Assembly (NCBI GenBank): GCA_041920415.1
Contig: JBHGYD010000028.1
Coordinates: 124,001-188,000, forward strand
DNA from: JBHGYD01 sp041920415
GTDB lineage: Bacteria; Bacillota; Bacilli; Bacillales; Anoxybacillaceae
DNA: 64,000 nucleotides
Direction: 5' to 3'
The notes under the pieces were generated by a model. The model saw nothing but the letters and a program-made list of their open reading frames with translations. It had not been told where the DNA came from and did no database searches. Positions 58,760 to 64,000 of the stretch are shown here, one piece after another. The translations under genes and the position numbers were made by a program. Every line of letters begins with the position of its first letter. The first letter of the stretch is position 1.

Positions 58760-59260
58760 TTACTTCGCTGCTTTCGCTGCTTCAATCGCCGCTTCATAGT
58801 TTGGATGATTCGTTGCTTCTGGAACATACTCAACGTATGTTATTTTGTCGTTGCTGTCAATGACAAAAACCGCACGCGCCAATAAACGTAATTCTTTGAT
58901 TAACACTCCATACGCTTGACCGAACGACACGTCGCGATGGTCAGAAAGCGTTTGAACATTTTCAATGCCGTTTGCTCCGCACCAACGTTTTTGCGCAAAT
59001 GGCAAATCGACGCTAATCGTTAATACTTTGACATTGTCTAATTTCGCTGCTTCTTCATTAAAACGGCGCGTTTGCGCATCGCATACCCCTGTATCAAGCG
59101 ATGGAACCACGCTAATAAGGCGAACATGCCCTTTTGTATCTGCGAGCGTGACTTCAGATAAATCGTTCGCTAATACTTTGAAGTTTGGAGCTTGATCGCC
59201 TACTTTCACTTCATTCCCGATTAATGTTACCGGATTTCCTTTAAATGTTACATTGACCAT
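58760..59260 (-). CDS. tpx: Thiol peroxidase Tpx
   Basis: Cytoplasmic 2-Cys peroxiredoxin that reduces hydroperoxides with thioredoxin. The ATG at 59260 (GGGAGGAAT upstream) gives 166 residues. Peroxidatic Cys60 is in PSLDTGVCDAQTRRF with Thr57 and Arg of the active site, and resolving Cys94 in RWCGANGIENV. The family start MVNVTFKGNPVTLIG is intact. It lies between ytfJ and ytxK in the conserved order with its own terminator. Confidence 0.97.
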   Translation of the reverse strand: MVNVTFKGNPVTLIGNEVKVGDQAPNFKVLANDLSEVTLADTKGHVRLISVVPSLDTGVCDAQTRRFNEEAAKLDNVKVLTISVDLPFAQKRWCGANGIENVQTLSDHRDVSFGQAYGVLIKELRLLARAVFVIDSNDKITYVEYVPEATNHPNYEAAIEAAKAAK

Positions 59261-59338
59261 TGAAAATTCCTCCCGAAAAGTTATGTACAGGGTAATCATA
59301 ACGGGAATACTAAAAAATTGCAATGATTTCGACTTATA

Positions 59339-59800
59339 TCAAATCCCTAAGTCATCTTTTCGAGAATCCGTTTCGTTTCGATGGTCAACTTCATTTTTAT
59401 TTTTCTTTAACATCGTTTGAATTTTTTCAATGACTTGTGGAGCGAAATCAAGAATTTTTTCATATAAATGCGTGCTCTCGTCAAGATGAAGGAGCTTCAC
59501 TCCTGAAGAGTTGACGACTAAAAATGCAATTGGGGTGATCGACACACCGCCGCCGCTTCCACCACCAAACGGATGCTCTTCATTTGCTTGTCCGTTTTGC
59601 TTTTCGACTCCATTGTTTTTTCCGTCCAACATAAATTCACTTCCGCCTGCGGCAAACCCAAATCCTACTTTGGAAACGGTCAAAATAACGCTTCCATCCG
59701 GCGTTTCTACAGGGTCACCAATAATTGTATTGACATCAATCATTTGTTTTAAGTTTTCCATAGCCGTTGTCATCAATCCTTGGATTGGATGATTATTCAT
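59339..59800 (-). CDS. ytfJ: GerW-family sporulation protein YtfJ
   Basis: A 153-residue protein of the GerW/YtfJ family, made in the forespore and needed for normal L-alanine germination of B. subtilis spores. The conserved part (about 10-120) shows VNTIIGDPVETPDGSVILTVSKVGFGFAAGG and a glycine-rich loop FGGGSGGGVSITPIAFLVV, condensed family hallmarks. The C-terminus is charged. AGGAGGAG precedes the ATG. It follows ytfI by 12 bases, forming a two-gene operon. Confidence 0.92.
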   Translation of the reverse strand: MNNHPIQGLMTTAMENLKQMIDVNTIIGDPVETPDGSVILTVSKVGFGFAAGGSEFMLDGKNNGVEKQNGQANEEHPFGGGSGGGVSITPIAFLVVNSSGVKLLHLDESTHLYEKILDFAPQVIEKIQTMLKKNKNEVDHRNETDSRKDDLGI

Positions 59801-59812
59801 AACAAACTCCTC

Positions 59813-60487
59813 CTAATAACTTTCATTTGCTTGACGGTTGGCAAACGATTTCATTTCCGACAAATGGTTGCCACGCCAATACTTCATAATTCGTATTCCT
59901 GCTAACATAGCATGCCCGATTCGAAAATGAATCATACATACGAATTTTGTTTCAGAAACCGCCTGTTGAAAACAAGGTGTAATGGTGAGCATCGGTATTG
60001 TTTTTAGTTTCATATATTTGCTTAAAAGGGCGACAACTCCATATTTCAGTGACCAACCTAATCCAGCAACCATTCCTGTATAAGCTGCATCTCCCGTTCC
60101 TATCCTTGTCTGCCACTCGAATGTTGTAATCGAAACATGTGCAAGAAATTTTTTGACAATTTCGTTCAGATGAACGACATGGCGCATGAATTCTTTCGTC
60201 ACTTTAAAACTATGAATGATTTCTCTAGGAGTATATTTTGTTGTTTTTTGTGAACGTTCAGAAACGTTGTTTACGGTTTCTTTATGTGAAACGACAATTC
60301 CAGGTGATTGTTTGTCCAATTTGATTAGGGGGATTCGGATAGTATAGCGAATGAGACCGAACAACGTTTTGAATGTAATGCGACATTCATCATCATCTTG
60401 TGCATGCTGAAAAAAAATTGTAATCGATAGTTTCATGACCATTAAAAGAATAATCAAAATAGGAATAATGGCAACAATCACTTTCAA
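59813..60487 (-). CDS. ytfI: DUF2953 protein YtfI
   Basis: A 224-residue membrane-anchored protein of family DUF2953 (sporulation-associated, function unknown). One N-terminal membrane helix (about 2-22: KVIVAIIPILIILLMVMKL) is followed by a soluble domain with RITFKTLFGLIRYTIRIPL, the conserved GTGDAAYTGMVAGLGWSLKYG segment and a C-terminal FRIGHAMLAGIRIMKYW. TTG at 60487 with AAGGAG about 10 bases upstream is the likely start; a GTG at 60496 overlaps that site. It precedes ytfJ, and the pair is typically in the forespore regulon. Confidence 0.85.
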   Translation of the reverse strand: MKVIVAIIPILIILLMVMKLSITIFFQHAQDDDECRITFKTLFGLIRYTIRIPLIKLDKQSPGIVVSHKETVNNVSERSQKTTKYTPREIIHSFKVTKEFMRHVVHLNEIVKKFLAHVSITTFEWQTRIGTGDAAYTGMVAGLGWSLKYGVVALLSKYMKLKTIPMLTITPCFQQAVSETKFVCMIHFRIGHAMLAGIRIMKYWRGNHLSEMKSFANRQANESY

Positions 60488-60529
60488 CGTCAGCACTCTC
60501 CTTCAACATATCATTGTCACCATATCAAT

Positions 60530-60561
60530 AAAAAAATAAACCTGCTTATGTAAGCAGGTTT
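60530..60561 (-). terminator. Terminator of sppA-yteJ
   Basis: Minus-strand stem AAACCTGCTTA/TAAGCAGGTTT with a 2-base loop and a T-run, overlapping the yteJ stop. Confidence 0.85.
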
Positions 60562-61039
60562 ACTCGTGAACAACGGTTGTATCAGCAATTTGGTCATGAA
60601 GGCCTTGCTTTTTTTCCGAAAACGCTACAAAGAGAAAGCCAATGAATAAAATGAATTTTGAGATAAACTTTCCAATGACTTCGCGAAAAAACACGGTTGA
60701 CCATGTTAAAGGTTGGGAGCGCATGTCAATGACTTTTAAGCCAAATACCATTTTCCCTAAAGTCTGTTGAAAATATTTCGTCATCAAAACAAAATATAGA
60801 TAAAATATCACGGTTGTAGCAATTTTAATCGGAGAAAACATATTCGTTGAATCGACGGAAAGATCGAAAAAGCGAAAAAGCGGATAAATAATAAGACGAT
60901 TGATACTACTGACGACAGCTAAATCGAGTAAATATGCCCACAAACGCATCCAAAATCCCGCGTAACGAATGGTTGTTATCGTTTCATGGACTGCCTTGTC
61001 TTCACACCCGGTGGAAATATATGTATTTTCATCCATCAT
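60560..61039 (-). CDS. yteJ: RDD-family membrane protein YteJ
   Basis: A 159-residue RDD-family membrane protein. The family starts with an Arg-Asp-Asp pattern in helix 1: here AGFWMRLWAYLLDLAVVSSI (about residues 26-46) has Arg and Asp at the expected places. Two further membrane segments are visible (about 78-96 and 124-148). The C-terminus GLHDQIADTTVV is the typical RDD ending. The ATG has GGGGAGTG upstream; a second ATG one codon later is equivalent. In Bacillus it follows sppA; SppA and YteJ (SppI) act together, YteJ acting as an inhibitor of SppA in lantibiotic resistance. Confidence 0.88.
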   Translation of the reverse strand: MMDENTYISTGCEDKAVHETITTIRYAGFWMRLWAYLLDLAVVSSINRLIIYPLFRFFDLSVDSTNMFSPIKIATTVIFYLYFVLMTKYFQQTLGKMVFGLKVIDMRSQPLTWSTVFFREVIGKFISKFILFIGFLFVAFSEKKQGLHDQIADTTVVHE

Positions 61040-61054
61040 CCGTTTTCACTCCCC

Positions 61055-62065
61055 TTACTCTGCATATAAATACATGAGACGCGGTGATTTTGGCTGCGAA
61101 AATAATTTGAGCATCTCTAGTGGCTCCGTATTATTTGTTGTCAACCGTTGCGTATTCATACGGAAGAGGGAGCTAAATCCAAGATCGTTTGTATATTTAA
61201 TGACTTGTGCATCTTCTAAATGATAATCTTTCTTCATCGCGGCAATGGTGTCGTCTAAATATCCAAATTCATCGATGAGTTTTAATTGTTTCGCTTGACG
61301 CCCATCATAAATCCGTCCATCAGCAATTTTGCGGACTTCGCTTTCCGGAATATGTCTCCCTTCTGAAATGACTTTGACAAATCCGTCATACGAATTTCGA
61401 ATGAGCGACTCTAAAATCTTCCGCTCTTCTTCTGTCATTTTTCGCGCGGGGTTCATAATGTCTTTATAAGGACCGCTTTTCACCGTGACAAGTTCTACTC
61501 CGTATTTTTTCGCAAGTCCTTCATAATTCATACTTTGCATAATAACTCCTAACGACCCGGTAATCGTCTCAGGACTTGCAAAAATTTTATCTGCTGCCGT
61601 TGATATGTAATATCCTCCTGAAGCAGCCATCGAGCCCATCGATACGTAAATCGGTTTTTTCGTTTCTTTCTTCAATTTTAGCAATTGATCGTGAATTTCT
61701 GCGCTCTCAACGACACCCCCACCCGGTGAATTGACGCGCAATACAATCGCTTTTACGGTATCATCGTCTTTCGCTTGCTCGATCATTTGCAAAAACGCAC
61801 GATGATCGTAACCATCTGTGGAAAATAACGTACTTGTCCCTTCTCCTTCTTGAATGACACCGTTCACTTCAAGTACCGCAATTTTTTTCATTTCGTTCCC
61901 GTCTTCGATTACTTCTTCATTAAAGTCTTTATTGGCTAACGCGAGCCATTCTTCTGACCACTTTCCTACATCGGATGTCATCAGTGATGTTACAACGTTC
62001 ACTAATGCCGAAACAATAAATAACAAAACGGCAATGGCTAACGCAATCCAGCGTTTGCGACTCAT
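61055..62065 (-). CDS. sppA: Signal peptide peptidase SppA
   Basis: Membrane-anchored serine protease that digests released signal peptides and protects against some membrane-active peptides in B. subtilis. The ATG at 62065 with GGGGGAATG upstream gives 336 residues: one N-terminal membrane helix (about 6-29), then the ClpP/crotonase-like protease with LRVNSPGGGVVESAEI, nucleophile Ser149 in GSMAASGGYYIST, and general base Lys201 in VKSGPYKDIMNP, which match Ser147/Lys199 of B. subtilis SppA offset by two. It is 15 bases before yteJ in one operon. Confidence 0.93.
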   Translation of the reverse strand: MSRKRWIALAIAVLLFIVSALVNVVTSLMTSDVGKWSEEWLALANKDFNEEVIEDGNEMKKIAVLEVNGVIQEGEGTSTLFSTDGYDHRAFLQMIEQAKDDDTVKAIVLRVNSPGGGVVESAEIHDQLLKLKKETKKPIYVSMGSMAASGGYYISTAADKIFASPETITGSLGVIMQSMNYEGLAKKYGVELVTVKSGPYKDIMNPARKMTEEERKILESLIRNSYDGFVKVISEGRHIPESEVRKIADGRIYDGRQAKQLKLIDEFGYLDDTIAAMKKDYHLEDAQVIKYTNDLGFSSLFRMNTQRLTTNNTEPLEMLKLFSQPKSPRLMYLYAE

Positions 62066-62189
62066 GCTCATTCCCCCTTATCAACAAATGATGTTAGTTC
62101 CATGACAATAGTGATACACTATATGTATGATTCATTTATTTTACCATAATAGTCAGCTAACTAAAATATGACAAAAAGGAGGTTCCATC

Positions 62190-62993
62190 ATGGCAGAGCG
62201 TCGAAATCACATTTATTTTTTTTATCCGCACGATGAACGGCTCATCCAACAAGTCAAGCCGCTCATTGAACTCGCTCAGCAATCGGAATTTGTCGTAGTA
62301 GACGATCATCGAAAGGCCAATGTGATTGTTAGTATCGGTGATGATGGCTCATTTCTTCAAGCAGTACGACAAACAGGATTTCGAAACGATTGCCTATATG
62401 CCGGCATTTCTACATTACCATCCCGCGGTTTTTATTGCGACTTTCAGATTGATGACATCGATCACATGGTAGAGGCGATGACGAATGAACAAGTTGAAGT
62501 GAGAAGGTATCCGATCATTCAAGTCACGATTGATGATACCGCTTCGTTTTTTTGCTTAAATGAATGCTCCATTCGCTCAGGAATCATTAAAACATTTGTG
62601 ATGGATGTATTTATTGACGATCTTCATTTTGAAACATTCCGTGGCGACGGAATGATTGTAGCAACACCAACAGGAAGTACGGCTTATAATAAATCTGTCA
62701 ATGGAGCCGTCGTTGACCCGCTTCTTCCTTGCATTCAAGTAAGTGAACTTGCTTCGCTTAATAACAATCGTTATCGCACATTAGGCTCATCGTTTATTTT
62801 AAGCGGACAACGAAAACTTACATTAAAAATTTCTCCAGAAGGAAATCATTACCCAATCATTGGGATGGACAACGAAGCACTTAGTGTACAACATATCGAA
62901 AAAATCGATATTGTCTTAAGTGACCGTGTCATTAAAACTGTAAGATTGAAAGATAACTCGTTCTGGGAAAAAGTAAAACGAACCTTTTTATAA
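62190..62993 (+). CDS. nadK2: NAD kinase 2
   Basis: ATP-dependent phosphorylation of NAD to NADP; Bacillus has two such enzymes and this is the ytdI-type second copy by position next to sppA. The 267-residue protein has the substrate loop IVSIGDDGSFLQAV, where most NAD kinases have GGDGT; the second Asp is kept, so activity is plausible. NE-x-S-type segment LNECSIRSG, the catalytic FRGDGMIVATPTGSTAYNKS and a C-terminal SGQRKLTLKIS strand are all intact. AAAGGAGG precedes the ATG. It is divergent from sppA and ends at a terminator shared with the acyl-CoA synthetase gene. Confidence 0.92.
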   Translation: MAERRNHIYFFYPHDERLIQQVKPLIELAQQSEFVVVDDHRKANVIVSIGDDGSFLQAVRQTGFRNDCLYAGISTLPSRGFYCDFQIDDIDHMVEAMTNEQVEVRRYPIIQVTIDDTASFFCLNECSIRSGIIKTFVMDVFIDDLHFETFRGDGMIVATPTGSTAYNKSVNGAVVDPLLPCIQVSELASLNNNRYRTLGSSFILSGQRKLTLKISPEGNHYPIIGMDNEALSVQHIEKIDIVLSDRVIKTVRLKDNSFWEKVKRTFL

Positions 62994-62998
62994 TTACG

Positions 62999-63034
62999 AA
63001 AGAGGGCTGTTTCACAAAGGAATCAGCCCTCTTA
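62999..63034. terminator. Terminator between nadK2 and the acyl-CoA synthetase
   Basis: Stem AAGAGGGCTG/CAGCCCTCTT with a loop of about 14 bases between convergent genes; T-runs are short on both sides. Confidence 0.7.
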
Positions 63035-63046
63035 CAAATGATATTT

Positions 63047-64000
63047 TTATTTCTGCTGAGCAAGGCGCATTTCGCGTTCACGTAATTCGACGCGGCGAAT
63101 TTTTCCGGATGTGGTTTTTGGTAATTCTTCAACGAATTCGATTTTGCGCGGATATTTATATGGCGCCGTTAACTGTTTGACATGCTCTTGTAACGCTGGA
63201 ATGAGCGATGGATCATTCACATCAACCCCGTCACGAAGCACGATGAACGCTTTTACGACATGACCGCGCACTTCATCTGGGCTGGCCACAACAGCACATT
63301 CTTTGACAGCTGGATGTTTAACAAGCGCATCTTCGACTTCAAACGGTCCAATCGTATAGCCAGAACTAATAATAATATCATCTCCGCGTCCTTCAAACCA
63401 AAAATATCCATCTTCATCTTTCTTTGCTTTATCTCCTGTAATATAGTAGTCTCCACGAAACTGCATCGCTGTTCGTTCAGGGTCTTTATAATAATGTTTA
63501 AATAATGTTGGTGTCTCAATATGAACAGCAATATCGCCCACTTCTCCTACACCGCAAGGCTCTCCGTTTTCATTGATAATCTCGACTCGATTTCCAGGTG
63601 TCGGCTTGCCCATCGAACCCGGCTTAATTTTCATTCCTTTCATGACACCAACAAGCAATGTGTTTTCGGTTTGTCCATAACCATCTCGTACTTGGACGTT
63701 AAAATATTTTTCAAATGTATCAATCACTTCTCGATTCAACGGTTCCCCCGCTGATACTGCACTGTGTAAATGAGACAATTGATAGTTTCCGATCGTTGGA
63801 ACTTTTGCCATTAACCGATATTCCGTTGGAGTACAACAAAGAACATTTACTTCGTATTTACTTAAAAGCTGCAAATATTTTTCCGGTTCAAATCGTCCGT
63901 GATAAACCAATCCTGTCGCACCTGAACCTAACGTCGATAAAAATGGACTCCAAATCCATTTTTGCCACCCTGGACCTGCCGTTGCCCATACGATATCTCC
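63047..64000 (-). CDS. mbcS: Acyl-CoA synthetase (YtcI/MbcS-like), N-terminal part outside the window
   Basis: ANL-superfamily AMP-forming acid-CoA ligase; the B. subtilis neighbour of ytdI is ytcI, described as the branched-chain acyl-CoA synthetase MbcS. The frame is open to base 64000, so only about 317 C-terminal residues are seen. Visible are IVWATAGPGWQKWIWSP, the adenylate-binding region VSAGEPLNREV, the A5 segment RDGYGQTENT, the A7/A8 hinge YFWFEGRGDDIIISSGYTIG, which carries the catalytic Asp and domain hinge, and the acetylation/catalytic Lys in ELPKTTSGKIRRVELRE near the C-terminus. The pattern resembles acetyl/propionyl/short branched-chain ligases; exact substrate is inferred by position only. 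Confidence 0.87.
   Translation of the reverse strand, partial: GDIVWATAGPGWQKWIWSPFLSTLGSGATGLVYHGRFEPEKYLQLLSKYEVNVLCCTPTEYRLMAKVPTIGNYQLSHLHSAVSAGEPLNREVIDTFEKYFNVQVRDGYGQTENTLLVGVMKGMKIKPGSMGKPTPGNRVEIINENGEPCGVGEVGDIAVHIETPTLFKHYYKDPERTAMQFRGDYYITGDKAKKDEDGYFWFEGRGDDIIISSGYTIGPFEVEDALVKHPAVKECAVVASPDEVRGHVVKAFIVLRDGVDVNDPSLIPALQEHVKQLTAPYKYPRKIEFVEELPKTTSGKIRRVELREREMRLAQQK

Noticed and set aside
1..64000. A complete novel defence, secretion or biosynthetic system
   Set aside because: Nearly every gene fits the conserved Bacillaceae order; no cluster of unknown genes larger than two was found, and no tRNA-linked island, integrase or phage gene is present.

Overview
The window is a continuous piece of chromosome from a thermophilic, spore-forming Bacillaceae bacterium, most likely Anoxybacillus or a close Geobacillus/Parageobacillus relative. 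The evidence is the gene order, which follows the B. subtilis pheS to ytcI region almost gene for gene, and product lengths typical of Geobacillus (MutM 274 aa, Pol I 877 aa, pyruvate kinase 587 aa with the extra C-terminal PEP-utiliser domain). Spore genes (sspI, ytxC, ytvI, ytrH, ytrI, ytfJ), strong GGAGG-type ribosome sites and frequent TTG/GTG starts also fit. About three quarters of the genes lie on the minus strand. I see no rRNA, tRNA, IS element, prophage, CRISPR or recognisable defence system; this is mainly core genome.

Layout. 1-5.7 kb: end of rnhC, then pheST behind a T-box, a heptad-repeat coiled-coil gene and the rRNA methyltransferase rlmP. 5.8-9.6 kb: sspI, a small accessory patch (two lipoprotein remnants, a SAM methyltransferase), the M42 peptidase ysdC, a dUTPase-like gene and ysdA. 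9.6-13.4 kb: infC-rpmI-rplT with an L20-type leader, then thrS with a second T-box. 13.4-17.8 kb: ytxC, the helicase-loading genes dnaB-dnaI, and nrdR. 17.9-24 kb: speD, gapB, and the polA-mutM-coaE repair/replication operon. 24-30.9 kb: phoPR, a MaoC-like gene, and the citZ-icd-mdh TCA operon with a long structured leader. 30.9-43.3 kb: membrane genes ytwI, ytvI and fxsA; glycolytic pfkA-pyk; a lipid-precursor block ytsJ-gntR-accD-accA with a FadR-type operator; dnaE. 43.3-49.2 kb: ytrHI, nrnA, ytpI, ytoI, ytkL and an M24 peptidase. 49.2-64 kb: ald, a signal-peptide protein, a short-chain dehydrogenase homologue, a 49-residue protein, a universal stress protein, argGH, moaB, ackA, ytxK, tpx, ytfJ-ytfI, yteJ-sppA, the second NAD kinase and the truncated acyl-CoA synthetase.

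Functionally the window is dominated by central carbon flux (pfkA, pyk, ackA, ytsJ, gapB, citZ-icd-mdh, accDA) and by translation and replication genes. Most of the interesting signal is regulatory. Two T-boxes, an L20 leader and a structured citZ leader are visible. There is an exact cre placed upstream of the ackA promoter, an inverted pair of CcpN-type motifs at gapB, ARG boxes at argG, and a TGGTCTGACCA operator at the malic enzyme/acetyl-CoA carboxylase cluster. I did not find a convincing new multi-gene system. The best leads are the FadR-type control of malic enzyme and acc genes, the citZ hairpin, a terminator that contains the downstream gene's ribosome site, a speD leader RNA, and a short-chain dehydrogenase homologue lacking its catalytic tyrosine.
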